From the NCBI GenBank assembly GCA_024402635.1, contig JAKSTJ010000003.1, forward strand, positions 1 through 64,000: 64,000 nt of DNA. Reading direction: 5' to 3'. Numbering within the stretch: position 1 is the stretch's first letter; every line of letters starts with the position of its first letter. Position numbers and translations under genes: made by a program. Source of the stretch: Treponema sp. (lineage in GTDB: Bacteria; Spirochaetota; Spirochaetia; Treponematales; Treponemataceae). Below, piece by piece: positions 15,781 to 25,538 of the stretch. Below the pieces are notes generated by a model. That model did not search any database and was not told where the DNA came from. It saw nothing but the letters and a program-made list of their open reading frames with translations.

Positions 15781-17863
15781 AATATTCATTTCCAGTTTCT
15801 TTAATTTCGGAAAGTTCATCTTTATTAATTGCACCAGATTTTTTTAAATCCTGTAAATCACAATTAAAGGAATTATTTGAAACACTTCCTGTTGAATTAA
15901 AGAAATCACAGATTCTGCCTCTGTTTCCTGTTACCATAAATTCATTTTTGTCCAAAATTATTTCTGATTCCTTAAAAGTAAAACATGATGCAAAATTTGA
16001 TGAGTTATTTATTTTTGAATCTTTTATATTAACAATAGAATTTATTGCAGTCATAAAAGAACTATATTCTGTACTATTTATTGCAGCAATTAATTCTGAA
16101 CAAGTTAATGAAGAATTTGAAATTTCAAAAACAGAAGCATTTTTATTGAAATTAGCAGAAATCAAACAATTATAAAAAGTTAAATTTGAATTCTGGCTTA
16201 AAATCATAGGATTGGATTTATTACCTGTATAATCGTCTTGAACTGTAAAATCTAAATCTTTGAATATTACATTTGAATCAATAAAATTCAAGAAACTTTG
16301 ATTTTCAAAAATCAATTCACCATCACTTTCATTTATAAAATCACAATTTGTATTTATAGTTTGTGGTTCTTTTATATTTACAGATCCAATTATTTTTATT
16401 TTTGAATAATCACACATGGAAACTGCATCCATACATTTTGAAAAATCTGTAAATGGATATTTTTTTGAACCATCTTTTACAGGATTATCAATATTTGAAA
16501 TATAAAAAATATTTTCACCAACTACAACAGAATATTCAACAACAAGACTTTCATCTATTTCATTATATGCAAAAGTTTTGATTCTATAATAAGTGCTATT
16601 ATCATTTACAGGAATTAATTCGGTTCTAAATGTATCTGTATTTAAAAATACAAAATTATCCATTTGAATATCCTGATCTGCAAAATATTCTGGTGTAATT
16701 TCAACAGAATCATCATTTATTACAAATGGCTTACTGATTGCTATTGCCAGAGAAGAATCAGGTTTACAATTTATATCAAGAATTAAATTTTTCTTAACAT
16801 AAAAATCTTTTGAATCAGGAATAATTTCAGGAATTTCTGGAATCGATTTATCTATTGAATAAACTTGATTCATTTTTCCCTGATATACAGTTTTATAAAA
16901 GAATCCGATATTCATTGAACCTTCTATTTTATCCCCAGGGAATGTATCAGCTCCTAAAGAAGTATATAAATAATCAGTATCATTGTTTTCATCGATTATT
17001 CCAAACCTATAGTCAGGATTGCCTTTTATAGTAAACCAATGTTCCTTTAATGGAATTTTATGAGCAACATAAGATGGTTTTGGTGGCAGAACAAAGGATT
17101 CTATTGGGTTACCTTCTTTATAATCAATACTCTGCCAGTATATTGTATGTTCAACAGAACGATCTAGAATTTCGGAAGTATCAAATCCGTGCCAGTATTT
17201 ATTATCAACTCTATAAATGTAGTTTTTATCTGTAAATGTTAAATCTTTCCAATTATTGATTTTAAAAGGATAATTGTTTTTATAATTTCTTTCTTCAATT
17301 GCAGGATTTATATTAATAATAAAACGCCATTTTTTACCACTTTCTGAATCATATAATAAACATGGTAAATTTTTCGAAACTACATTTTTATTACTTATTG
17401 AAATTCCGCTGCCTTTTTTTAAATCTGTTAATCTGTCTGTAAAAGAATAACATAATTTTTCAGGGATATTAATTGTATTTCCACAAGTATAATTTAATTC
17501 ACCTTTTTCAATGAATTCATAAATAAAATCTGAATAATTTCCATCATATCCGTAATCAGGTGAAACAGAAAAATTTATATATTTTTCTACTCCATCTGAA
17601 CGTTTTATTCTTAAACTTATTTTACCTGTTAAATCCAGTAAAACCGGACCATCATAAGCAAAACCGCTTATTTCTGGATCAGAACCATTTAATGAAAAAT
17701 AATAATCTAAGTTTTTATCATATTCATCAATAATTAACATCTGTTTATTAGACCAATTGCCTTCTACTGGACTCTTTATCTTAATTTCCTGAGACAAATC
17801 TTGAGAAAACAGAAATAAATTAATTGATAAAATTGAAACTAAAACAGAAATTATTTTTTTCAT
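15770..17863 (-). CDS. Exported protein with chitobiase-like N-terminal segment and beta-helix C-terminal region
   Basis: I do not recognise a precise family for this 697-residue protein. Residues 1-20 are a signal peptide (ends LFLFSQ). Near residues 50-95 the pattern YYFSLNGSDPEISGFAYDGP..LRIKRSDG resembles the chitobiase/beta-hexosaminidase C-terminal-like segments common in spirochaete surface proteins. From about residue 455 to 660 short repeating units rich in N, S, I and F (such as NCDFINES, SNVIFKDLDF, NSNLTFYNC, KESEIILDKN) fit a right-handed parallel beta-helix. The start is followed by ISNIDNP..DGSKKYPF, typical of DUF1565-like beta-helix entry. It is probably periplasmic or surface exposed. 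No catalytic residues can be named. Confidence 0.8.
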   Translation of the reverse strand: MKKIISVLVSILSINLFLFSQDLSQEIKIKSPVEGNWSNKQMLIIDEYDKNLDYYFSLNGSDPEISGFAYDGPVLLDLTGKISLRIKRSDGVEKYINFSVSPDYGYDGNYSDFIYEFIEKGELNYTCGNTINIPEKLCYSFTDRLTDLKKGSGISISNKNVVSKNLPCLLYDSESGKKWRFIININPAIEERNYKNNYPFKINNWKDLTFTDKNYIYRVDNKYWHGFDTSEILDRSVEHTIYWQSIDYKEGNPIESFVLPPKPSYVAHKIPLKEHWFTIKGNPDYRFGIIDENNDTDYLYTSLGADTFPGDKIEGSMNIGFFYKTVYQGKMNQVYSIDKSIPEIPEIIPDSKDFYVKKNLILDINCKPDSSLAIAISKPFVINDDSVEITPEYFADQDIQMDNFVFLNTDTFRTELIPVNDNSTYYRIKTFAYNEIDESLVVEYSVVVGENIFYISNIDNPVKDGSKKYPFTDFSKCMDAVSMCDYSKIKIIGSVNIKEPQTINTNCDFINESDGELIFENQSFLNFIDSNVIFKDLDFTVQDDYTGNKSNPMILSQNSNLTFYNCLISANFNKNASVFEISNSSLTCSELIAAINSTEYSSFMTAINSIVNIKDSKINNSSNFASCFTFKESEIILDKNEFMVTGNRGRICDFFNSTGSVSNNSFNCDLQDLKKSGAINKDELSEIKETGNEYYGF

Positions 17864-17876
17864 TTAGCAGCCCGAT

Positions 17877-18494
17877 TTATAAGCCTAAAAATGGTCCTAA
17901 AACTTCTCTAAGTTCTGGATCATTTTTATAATAATTATTTTCTAATTCTTCAGAAGTTAATCCAACTAATTCATGGCTCATATAATGAATCCATCGGTTT
18001 TCATCTGGAGTATTGATTTCAAATTTTCTACAGTAATAATCCGGCTGAATTGGAAGCTGTTCTTTATAATAAGTAAAATATTTATAATCATGAACAACAA
18101 CTTTAATATCATCACGTGGAAGCCCTCTGGAATTCATTAAGGTTTCAACAAGACAGTTAATTGTTCTTCCGGAATCAAATATATCATCAATCAAAAGAAT
18201 TTTATCTCCAGCTCTAAGATTTTCAGGTGGATATGTCCATCCATCAATATAAACTTTTGAATGCTGAGAAATATCTGTATATGAACGGGCAACAACTCCA
18301 GCATACAATACAGGATGAAATTTTTCTCTTTTACTAATTATTTTAAAATATTCACTGATAACATTTGCCATATATGCTCCACCGCGTAAAGAACAATATA
18401 TAACATCAGGAATAAAACCATCTTTGTATATCTTGTGAGCCAATTTTAAGGCATCATTTCTAACAGTCTCATAAGGAAGAAATTCTTTTATCAT
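17877..18494 (-). CDS. Phosphoribosyltransferase (hypoxanthine/xanthine-guanine type)
   Basis: This 205-residue type I phosphoribosyltransferase shows the PRPP-binding motif ILLIDDIFDSGRTI near residues 101-114 and an early GAYMANVIS/SLRGGA loop near residues 36-46. These fit purine salvage enzymes (Hpt/Gpt-like) that attach a base to PRPP, although the base specificity cannot be read by eye. A ribosome binding site, GAGGT, lies 7 bases before the ATG. It has its own promoter (18516-18544) within the 3' end of the upstream ABC gene, so it is probably transcribed separately. The following exported gene starts 13 bases downstream. Confidence 0.85.
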   Translation of the reverse strand: MIKEFLPYETVRNDALKLAHKIYKDGFIPDVIYCSLRGGAYMANVISEYFKIISKREKFHPVLYAGVVARSYTDISQHSKVYIDGWTYPPENLRAGDKILLIDDIFDSGRTINCLVETLMNSRGLPRDDIKVVVHDYKYFTYYKEQLPIQPDYYCRKFEINTPDENRWIHYMSHELVGLTSEELENNYYKNDPELREVLGPFLGL

Positions 18495-18515
18495 TTGTAA
18501 TACCTCTTTTATAAA

Positions 18516-18544
18516 ATTATAAGTTATAATTTTGTTATTTACAA
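18516..18544 (-). promoter_or_regulatory. Promoter of the phosphoribosyltransferase gene
   Basis: Minus-strand TTGTAA (18544-18539), a 17-base spacer and TATAAT (18521-18516). The TAA of the -35 box is also the stop codon region of the upstream ABC ATPase gene. Expected transcription start is about 18509, giving a 15-base leader with GAGG as ribosome binding site. Confidence 0.65.
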
Positions 18545-19149
18545 TTATTTGACTTTATATTTATTAGTTCTGCATTAAGCATTGCAAAATCTTCATCATT
18601 ATGACTTATTATAATGCAGGATTTTTTTTCTTTATTCAAAAAATCTTTAATAAAATCTATTATATTCTCTCTGTTTTCTTTATCCTGAAAAGAGAAAGGT
18701 TCATCTAGTAACAGCAAATCAAAATTATGTAATAAAGCCCGTGCAATGGATGCTCTTTGTAATTGCCCTCCACTTAACTGCCCGGGTGTTTTTTTATAGC
18801 AATCTGAAATATTTAATTTTTCCATTAAAAAAAATACATTATTTTTATCTGATTTTTTTTCTGCCGACAGACAAATATTTTTTTCAACACTAATTGATTC
18901 AATAAATCTAGGTTCCTGAAAAACTCTTGATAATTTAAGACTATCTTTTTTAGTAATTTCTCCGGTGTATGAATAATCTTGAGAACTATGAAAAGTATTA
19001 CAAATAACATCTAAAATAGAAGTTTTTCCACTACCGTTTTCAGCTTTTATTCCATAAATTTTATTACTTTCTATTGAGAAACTTAAATTTTTAACTATAA
19101 ATTCTTTATTAACACATAAAGAAAAATTCTTCAGATTTATTAATTCCAA
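18535..19149 (-). CDS. ABC transporter ATP-binding protein
   Basis: This 204-residue ATPase energises the importer whose permease and binding protein lie immediately upstream. Walker A is AENGSGKTS (residues 36-44), the signature is LSGGQLQRASIARALL and Walker B is LLLLDEPF, followed by an ISHNDED H-loop. It is shorter than the usual 240-260 residues of nitrate/sulfonate/taurine-type ATPases, lacking the carboxy-terminal extension, but all core motifs are present. The substrate is unknown. It starts 2 bases after the permease stop. Confidence 0.92.
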   Translation of the reverse strand: MELINLKNFSLCVNKEFIVKNLSFSIESNKIYGIKAENGSGKTSILDVICNTFHSSQDYSYTGEITKKDSLKLSRVFQEPRFIESISVEKNICLSAEKKSDKNNVFFLMEKLNISDCYKKTPGQLSGGQLQRASIARALLHNFDLLLLDEPFSFQDKENRENIIDFIKDFLNKEKKSCIIISHNDEDFAMLNAELINIKSNNCK

Positions 19150-19151
19150 AA

Positions 19152-19934
19152 TTATTTATTCCTGCTTTTTACAAATAATGAAAACAAATATTCCAATAAA
19201 AAACTGAATATTATTACTATCAAAGTTAAGGCAAATACAGACGCTGTTTCTAAATGAACAGAATTTGTTTGCAATAAACTACCAATTCCTTTTTTAGGAA
19301 TACACATTATTTCGCCTGCAATAACAACTTTCCAGGATAAGCCAAAAATATTAGAAGCTGATGACCAGAAAAAAGGTTTTAATGCAGGTAATTCAATATA
19401 AATAAAATTTTGAATCTTTGTATAATCAAAAATTTTTGCCATATCATACAGTTTTTGATTTTTATTATTAAAACTATCAGAAATTGAAGTAATCATTACT
19501 GGTAATGTTATTAAAATTGAAACAAAAACTGGAATTACAGATGAATTAAACCAGTATAACACTACCAGTATTAAAGAGATAACTGGACATACTCTTAAGA
19601 AAACAATTGGGAATTTCAAAAATTCTTTTATATATGAATTTTTTCCAGATATAATACCAAGTAAAAATCCTAGTATAATTGAAATAAAAAAAGCACTAAG
19701 TATTCGGATAAACGAAAATAAAAAATTATTCCAGAATTTTCCAGAACATAAAAAATCTAATATTTTATGAAAAACCATTTCAGGATATGGAAGAATAATT
19801 TCTGAATCTATTTTCCATGAAAATAAAAACCATAACGCAAAAAAAACAAAAATGGACAATAAAAAAGAAATTATATGAAATAAAGATTTTTTATTTTTCA
19901 AAAAACTTTTCCTTTGAATAATAGAACCATTCAT
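19152..19934 (-). CDS. ABC transporter permease (SsuC/TauC/ThiX-like)
   Basis: This protein of about 260 residues has six predicted membrane segments and the cytoplasmic coupling loop of binding-protein-dependent permeases (AKIFDYTKIQNFIYIELPALKPFF: the E-A/L-x(2-3)-G-type region is represented by ELPALKPF). Late in the chain SWKVVIAGEIMCIPKKGIGSLL is typical of SsuC/TauC relatives. The chosen ATG at 19934 overlaps the end of the binding-protein gene. A TTG at 19901 with AAGGA 8 bases upstream is an equally good start and gives a more typical amino terminus. The furthest upstream candidate, TTG at 19952, has no support. Confidence 0.9.
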   Translation of the reverse strand: MNGSIIQRKSFLKNKKSLFHIISFLLSIFVFFALWFLFSWKIDSEIILPYPEMVFHKILDFLCSGKFWNNFLFSFIRILSAFFISIILGFLLGIISGKNSYIKEFLKFPIVFLRVCPVISLILVVLYWFNSSVIPVFVSILITLPVMITSISDSFNNKNQKLYDMAKIFDYTKIQNFIYIELPALKPFFWSSASNIFGLSWKVVIAGEIMCIPKKGIGSLLQTNSVHLETASVFALTLIVIIFSFLLEYLFSLFVKSRNK

Positions 19935-20850
19935 CTGGCAAAGTTCCGCCAATACTTTCTGGATCAGCAGTTAAAAAAATTGTCAGTAATTTTTCTACAT
20001 ATTCCTGAGCTTCAGATGCAGGAATAAAAACATAATTTGAATCGGGAATTGCTTTGGCAACAACATTACTGTCTAATCCTAAATTCATTTTACTGCAAAG
20101 TTTTCCTGATTGTGACGGATAATTTAAAGTCCATTCAACTGCATTGTTATATTCATTAAGAAACGCTTCTAATATTTCAGGATTTTTTTCAGCAAATTTT
20201 TTACCTACAACCATTACGGAAATTGGATAGGTTTTACCTTCTCCTTCAAAAGATTCATATTCTCTTTGTAAATCTATTGCTTCAATTACATCTTTAGACT
20301 TTGCTTTTGCAATAGTGGAAAAAGGTTGAGGAACAATTGCATAATTTATCTTATTATTAATAAGCATTGCAGGTATTTGCTGAACAGGAATTGAATAATC
20401 CAGAGTTATTCCATTTCTTTCATTTATTGATAAACCATTTTCTTCTATCAAATAAGAAAACATATATTCTGGCGTTGCACCGTGACCAGCCATATGAACA
20501 GTTTTCCCTTTCAAATCAGAAATTTTTTTAATTGATTTATCTTTTGTAATTAATGAAAGATTTCCATTTCCTACTACAGCACATAAAACAATCTGCTTTT
20601 TTGATGATTTATAAACTTTAGCTGCTACATTTACCGGTAAAAAACCAATGTCAATTTCCTGTTTAATCATTTTTGGAATAAGCTGGGATGGATCAGAAAA
20701 AACTTCAAAATTGTATGAAGAATTATTTTTATTCATAAGATAAGCTGCAGGAATACAAGTTGGACCATTAAGTACACCAATATTTATATTTTGAGAAAAA
20801 AGTGAACTGCAAAAAATAAATGCTATAATTACTATAAATATTTTTTTCAT
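19891..20850 (-). CDS. ABC transporter substrate-binding protein (NMT1/SsuA-like)
   Basis: This 319-residue exported protein has a signal peptide (residues 1-20, ends SSLFSQ) without a lipobox. The body fits the two-lobed NMT1/THI5-like or SsuA fold: NIGVLNGPTCIPAAYLM near the start, DIGFLPVNVAAKVY, then LKGKTVHMAGHGATPEYMF and YAIVPQPFSTIA. Related proteins bind sulfonates, thiamine precursors, riboflavin or bicarbonate; none can be chosen here. It begins 7 bases after the clpC stop, so the importer may be read from the clpC transcript. No riboswitch is visible before it. Confidence 0.88.
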   Translation of the reverse strand: MKKIFIVIIAFIFCSSLFSQNINIGVLNGPTCIPAAYLMNKNNSSYNFEVFSDPSQLIPKMIKQEIDIGFLPVNVAAKVYKSSKKQIVLCAVVGNGNLSLITKDKSIKKISDLKGKTVHMAGHGATPEYMFSYLIEENGLSINERNGITLDYSIPVQQIPAMLINNKINYAIVPQPFSTIAKAKSKDVIEAIDLQREYESFEGEGKTYPISVMVVGKKFAEKNPEILEAFLNEYNNAVEWTLNYPSQSGKLCSKMNLGLDSNVVAKAIPDSNYVFIPASEAQEYVEKLLTIFLTADPESIGGTLPDEWFYYSKEKFFEK

Positions 20851-20857
20851 TTTTATC

Positions 20858-23434
20858 CTACTTTACTTTTACGGTTTCTGTAATAACTTGAACAGGCTGT
20901 TCTTTTTCAAGTTTAACTTCAATATTTCCATTGATACAATTAATTACTGCCAGATTATATTCTTCACCTTTATTTAAAAGAATTTCCATTGATAAAGGAT
21001 CTTCAATAACTTTTCTAATTAATCGTTTCATAGGACGTGCACCCATTGCCGGATTATATCCATTTTCTACAAGATATTCTTCAGCTTCTTTTGTAATTGT
21101 AAAACTGATGTTTTTGTCTTTTAAACGTTCTTTTAATTCTTCAAGTTGAATTGTAAGAATTTTAGATACTTCTTCTTTTGATAAAGCATTAAATACAATT
21201 ACATCATCAATTCTATTTAACAATTCAGGATTCATAAGTTTTTTCAATTCATTCATTGCGCCACTTTTTATTTCACTAAAAGTCATAACTCCTGAATTAA
21301 TACCAAAACCAACTTTTCCTTCGTTAGTAATCTGTCTTGCTCCTGCATTACTTGTCATTATTACAACTGTATTTCTAAAGTTTACACTATGACCAAGATT
21401 ATCACTTAATTCACCTTCTTCAAGCAATTGAAGCAATAAATTAAATACATCAGGATGAGCTTTTTCTATTTCATCAAGAAGAACAACTGAATATGGATGA
21501 CGTCTTACTTTTTCTGTTAAAACTCCACCTTCTTCATAACCAACATATCCAGGTGGTGCACCCACAAGACGACTTGCATTATGTTTTTCCATATAATCTG
21601 ACATATCTATACGAATTAAAGCTTCTTCAGTTCCAAATAAATATTTAGCTAAAGCTTTTGCCAGTTGAGTTTTTCCTACGCCAGTTGGTCCAAGAAAAAT
21701 AAATGAACCCACAGGATGTTTTGGAGATGAAATTCCAGCCCTGCTTCTTCTGATTGCACCAGAAATTACAGATACAGCATCATTTTGACCAATTACTGTA
21801 TTATGAAGTTCTTTTTCCATATTGATGATTCGTTCATTTTCAGAACTTGTCATTTGTTCAATTGGAATACCTGTCATTTCGCTTAAAATGTGTTCAATAT
21901 CACTGCGAGTAACAACTCTAGAAGAGGCTCCACCATTTTTTTCCCATAAATCAGTATACAAAGCAAGTCGTTTTTTCAGTTCAATTACTCTGTCCCTGAT
22001 TAATGCAGCAGTTTCATAATTTTGATTTTGAACCAGATTCTTTTTTTCTTCTTCAAGTTCTTTTTTCTGTTTTTCCAATTCTGCTAATTCTGAAGGACGC
22101 TGTTCCTCGTGAATTTTTTTTGCAGCTCCTGCTTCATCAAGAATATCAATAGCTTTATCTGGTAAAACTTTTTCCGGCATGTATCTTTTTGAAAGTTTTA
22201 TAATTGCAGGAATTACATCTGAAGCATAAGTAACATTGTGATATTTTTCGTATTTAACTTTTATTCCTTCAAGAATATCCTTGGTTTCTGTATCATCTGG
22301 TTCATCAACTTTTACAATCTGAAATCTTCTCTCTAATGCAGGATCTTTTTCAATATGCTTTGTATATTCTTTAGTTGTTGTTGCTCCAATAATCTGAATT
22401 TCGCCTCTAGAAAGTGCAGGTTTTAAAATATTTGAAGCATCCATTGAACCTTCATTTCCGCCGGCACCAATTAAGATATGCATTTCATCAATAAATAAAA
22501 TAATATTTTTATTTTCCTGAAGTTCTTTTAAAATATTCTTCATTCTTTCTTCAAATTCACCACGATATTTTGTACCAGCAACAACAGCGGCTAAATCTAA
22601 AGAAAGAATTTTTTTATTTAATAAATCTGCGGGAACATTTCCAGAAGCAATTCTTAAAGCAAATCCTTCTACAATAGCAGTTTTTCCAACTCCAGGTTCC
22701 CCTGTTAATACAGGATTATTTTTTGTTCTTCGAGATAAAATTTGAATCATTCTCTGAATTTCTTTATCTCTACCAACAACAGGATCACACTTATTTTCTC
22801 TGGCAAGTTTTGTTAAATCTCTGCTGTAATCCTGTAAAACAGATTTTTTTTCTTTTTGAACATTTTCTTTAGGTTTCTGTTCAGTTTTTTTATTTTCAAA
22901 TATATCTAATAAACCTGCCCCTGCTTCATCACCTAAAATACTTCTGAAAACTGAATCAACTAAATTTTCTGCTCTTTCCTGCTGAATTGAAGATGATTTT
23001 TGTTTTTGAATTTCCATTACAATATATCTGACATCTGTAATTGAATAATCAGAAATTGAGAAAAATTTTGATGTAACGCTTCCTTCTTCTCTAATTGCAG
23101 CAAGTAAAATATGTTCTGTACCAATATAATCATTATGAACTGAAGAAGATTCAATTTCAGCAAGATCTAACATTTGCTGGTAACGTCTTCCTGTAGGAAT
23201 TTCATCTAATGTAGGAGTCTTTGGATCATCAATAAAAAATTTTTCTATAAAAAAGTTTAATTCTTCCGGATTTAATAAAAGTTTATTAAAAACTTCAAAT
23301 CCAATACCTTCATGACTTTTTATTAAAGCAAGAATAACATGTTCTGGCAAAAGTTGTCGGCTTCCTAATTTTCTGGCTTCATCCTGAGCTAATACGCCGA
23401 TAATTTGTTTTGCAAGAGGGGAAAATGTTTTCAT
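20858..23434 (-). CDS. clpC: ATP-dependent Clp protease ATP-binding subunit ClpC
   Basis: This 858-residue Hsp100 unfoldase feeds proteins to ClpP. It has a double Clp N domain (residues 1-145), a first AAA module with Walker A GEPGVGKTAIVEG, a UVR-motif middle region (about residues 425-475, NYETAALIRDRVIELKK), and a second AAA module with Walker A GPTGVGKTQLAKA. The UVR motif and short middle domain mark it as ClpC rather than ClpB. A VGFG tripeptide-containing loop late in the second module (NEGKVGFG) fits the ClpP-docking loop. I chose ATG 23434 because GGAG lies 6 bases before it; TTG 23446 lies within that ribosome binding site. Confidence 0.93.
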   Translation of the reverse strand: MKTFSPLAKQIIGVLAQDEARKLGSRQLLPEHVILALIKSHEGIGFEVFNKLLLNPEELNFFIEKFFIDDPKTPTLDEIPTGRRYQQMLDLAEIESSSVHNDYIGTEHILLAAIREEGSVTSKFFSISDYSITDVRYIVMEIQKQKSSSIQQERAENLVDSVFRSILGDEAGAGLLDIFENKKTEQKPKENVQKEKKSVLQDYSRDLTKLARENKCDPVVGRDKEIQRMIQILSRRTKNNPVLTGEPGVGKTAIVEGFALRIASGNVPADLLNKKILSLDLAAVVAGTKYRGEFEERMKNILKELQENKNIILFIDEMHILIGAGGNEGSMDASNILKPALSRGEIQIIGATTTKEYTKHIEKDPALERRFQIVKVDEPDDTETKDILEGIKVKYEKYHNVTYASDVIPAIIKLSKRYMPEKVLPDKAIDILDEAGAAKKIHEEQRPSELAELEKQKKELEEEKKNLVQNQNYETAALIRDRVIELKKRLALYTDLWEKNGGASSRVVTRSDIEHILSEMTGIPIEQMTSSENERIINMEKELHNTVIGQNDAVSVISGAIRRSRAGISSPKHPVGSFIFLGPTGVGKTQLAKALAKYLFGTEEALIRIDMSDYMEKHNASRLVGAPPGYVGYEEGGVLTEKVRRHPYSVVLLDEIEKAHPDVFNLLLQLLEEGELSDNLGHSVNFRNTVVIMTSNAGARQITNEGKVGFGINSGVMTFSEIKSGAMNELKKLMNPELLNRIDDVIVFNALSKEEVSKILTIQLEELKERLKDKNISFTITKEAEEYLVENGYNPAMGARPMKRLIRKVIEDPLSMEILLNKGEEYNLAVINCINGNIEVKLEKEQPVQVITETVKVK

Positions 23435-23502
23435 GAATAACTCCAAAGAAAAATTCTATCCCTAGATTATCGGCAGAAATGAGGCTTTTCAGTATGAAAA
23501 CT

Positions 23503-24843
23503 TTAGGACTTGCGCATTATATCAAGAGGTTTTTCTTTGCCAGCTTTCAGGGCTGGAATTATTGAAACAAATACAGAAAGTAAAATTGTTAAAACTGATA
23601 CAATTAAAATATTATTTATATCAATATCAACTGTAAAATTCTGAATATAATAATCAGGATCAAGAAGTTTTAAAACATTTCCTGAATTAATTTCCTGTCC
23701 TTGAATCATTAATACAAGCTGATAGCATTTATTAATAATCCATTCCAAACCATTGATTATTGAAGGAGAAAAAATTGATAGTAAAATACCAACAGGCACG
23801 CCAGCTAAAACTCCAGCAACTCCACATGATCCACCAGCAATTAAAAATGATAAAGTAATTCCAGAAGGTTTTGCACCAATACTTTTTAAGATTGCAATTT
23901 CTTTCTGTCTTTCCATAACAAGCATTACAATTGCAGATGAAACATTTACAGAAGCAACAATAACTATCAAAATCATTATAAAAATCAACATTACTTTTGT
24001 AGATGCAAAATTCTGGTACTCTGCTTCATGCACCTGATTCCATCTGTAAAAATTTGCGTATCTTCCATTATCATTTTGCAATATTCTTTGAGTACGAGAT
24101 ATTTCAGAACTAAAAGCATCGTTTGTATTCATCATAATTGTAAAGTTTGCATTTGTAAGAGAAAGATTTTTGAATGCAGTATCTATTGGAATAAAAACCC
24201 ATAAAGCATCCAATTCCTGATACCCAGAGCTTACAATTGCAGAAACCGTAAAAGTTGTAAGTTTAGGAGCAACTATTCCATTTAATGTTTTAGTTGTAAT
24301 TATTTTAAATGTATCTCCAGGTTTTAACTCCAGAGTTTCTGACAGTTTTTTTCCAATTACAGCAACTTTGACGTTTTCTTCTGCATTTACAAATTCATTT
24401 AAGTCACCATCAACTATTTCAAATAAATTTGTAAAAGATTTATTTGTTTTAAAAACTTCTGTAGAAACAGCTCTGATTTGAGCACCTGTTCGAATTGTTT
24501 TTCCCGATGCCAATCCAGTTATACTGATTTCTGGATAGGCAGAAAGAATATCCTTGTATTTTTCAGTATAACTTTTTGCATATTCTTTAAATTTTTCAGA
24601 AGAACTGGTTTCATCAATTGCAGCTGCAACATAAGCCTGAATATGACCTGTAGAAAGGCCAATCATTCGTTCAGTCATTCCGTTAATCATTCCATTTGCA
24701 ATAGAAATAACAACAATAAGAGGAACTATACTTAAACCGATACATGTTATTGCACCAAAAAGACTGGCTCTTGCTGAGGATTTTTTTTCAGCTTTTGGAA
24801 AAATCAAAGTTCCCGCAAATTTTAAATAGGCTTTAATTTTCAT
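23503..24843 (-). CDS. lolE: Lipoprotein-releasing ABC transporter permease (LolE/LolC-like, FtsX family)
   Basis: This 446-residue permease is one half of the transporter that extracts lipoproteins from the inner membrane. It has one amino-terminal membrane segment (about residues 28-50, SLFGAITCIGLSIVPLIVVI), a large periplasmic MacB-like domain (about 60-270) and three carboxy-terminal membrane segments, with the FtsX core signature IVMLVMERQKEIAILKSIGA. It overlaps the lolD stop by one base and forms a set with lolD and the second permease upstream. Which paralogue is functionally LolC or LolE cannot be decided here. Confidence 0.9.
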   Translation of the reverse strand: MKIKAYLKFAGTLIFPKAEKKSSARASLFGAITCIGLSIVPLIVVISIANGMINGMTERMIGLSTGHIQAYVAAAIDETSSSEKFKEYAKSYTEKYKDILSAYPEISITGLASGKTIRTGAQIRAVSTEVFKTNKSFTNLFEIVDGDLNEFVNAEENVKVAVIGKKLSETLELKPGDTFKIITTKTLNGIVAPKLTTFTVSAIVSSGYQELDALWVFIPIDTAFKNLSLTNANFTIMMNTNDAFSSEISRTQRILQNDNGRYANFYRWNQVHEAEYQNFASTKVMLIFIMILIVIVASVNVSSAIVMLVMERQKEIAILKSIGAKPSGITLSFLIAGGSCGVAGVLAGVPVGILLSIFSPSIINGLEWIINKCYQLVLMIQGQEINSGNVLKLLDPDYYIQNFTVDIDINNILIVSVLTILLSVFVSIIPALKAGKEKPLDIMRKS

Positions 24844-25538
24844 TATTCAAAATTCCCTATATTTATCTTTTCCAAACTGCCATTTTTTATTGTATAACAG
24901 ATGTCACCTTTAGAAGCAATTTTCATATCATGAGTTACAAGGAGTAAGGTTTTATTATACTTTTCTACCATCGAAAAAAGTAAATCTCCTATCATGGAAG
25001 CATTTGCAGGATCAAGGTTTCCAGTTGGTTCATCAGCTAAAATCAGTTTTGGATTATTAATTAAAGATCTTGCAACTGCAACTCTTTGTCTTTCACCGCC
25101 AGACAATTGATTTGGTAAATGATTTTGTCTGTCTGTAATTCCAACATCATTCAACAATTGTTTTGCTTTTTCTTCAGCTTCTTTTTTAGAAACACCGGCA
25201 ATATAAGCAGGCATATAAACATTTTCTAAAGCGGTAAAATCTTTTAATAAATAATGAAATTGAAAAATTAAACCAATAAAATTTGAGCGATAATCAGAAA
25301 GCTGTTTTTCATTCATTTTACCAATATTCATATTACCGGCAATAACACTTCCAGAAGAACATTTATCAATTCCTCCAAGAATATTAAGCAATGTACTTTT
25401 TCCGCTTCCACTTTCCCCTACAATTACAATTTTCTTTCCTTCTTCAACATTTAAATTTAATTGTTTTAGAATTGTAAGTTTTTCACTGTCAGTTTCATAA
25501 GTTTTTTCTAAATTTGAAATTTCAATAATATTATTCAT
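24843..25538 (-). CDS. lolD: Lipoprotein-releasing ABC transporter ATP-binding protein LolD
   Basis: This 231-residue ATPase powers lipoprotein release. Walker A is [12 protein letters not shown] (near residue 38), the signature is LSGGERQRVAVARSL, Walker B is LILADEPTGNLD and the H-loop is LLVTHDMKIA. The ADEPTGNLD sequence is typical of the LolD/MacB/FtsE subgroup. It overlaps the upstream permease by 8 bases and the downstream permease by one base, so the three are translationally coupled. Confidence 0.95.
   Translation of the reverse strand: MNNIIEISNLEKTYETDSEKLTILKQLNLNVEEGKKIVIVGESGSGKSTLLNILGGIDKCSSGSVIAGNMNIGKMNEKQLSDYRSNFIGLIFQFHYLLKDFTALENVYMPAYIAGVSKKEAEEKAKQLLNDVGITDRQNHLPNQLSGGERQRVAVARSLINNPKLILADEPTGNLDPANASMIGDLLFSMVEKYNKTLLLVTHDMKIASKGDICYTIKNGSLEKINIGNFE

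Noticed and set aside
20850-20858. Riboswitch before the ABC importer
   Set aside because: Only 7 bases separate the clpC stop from the start of the binding-protein gene, leaving no room for one.
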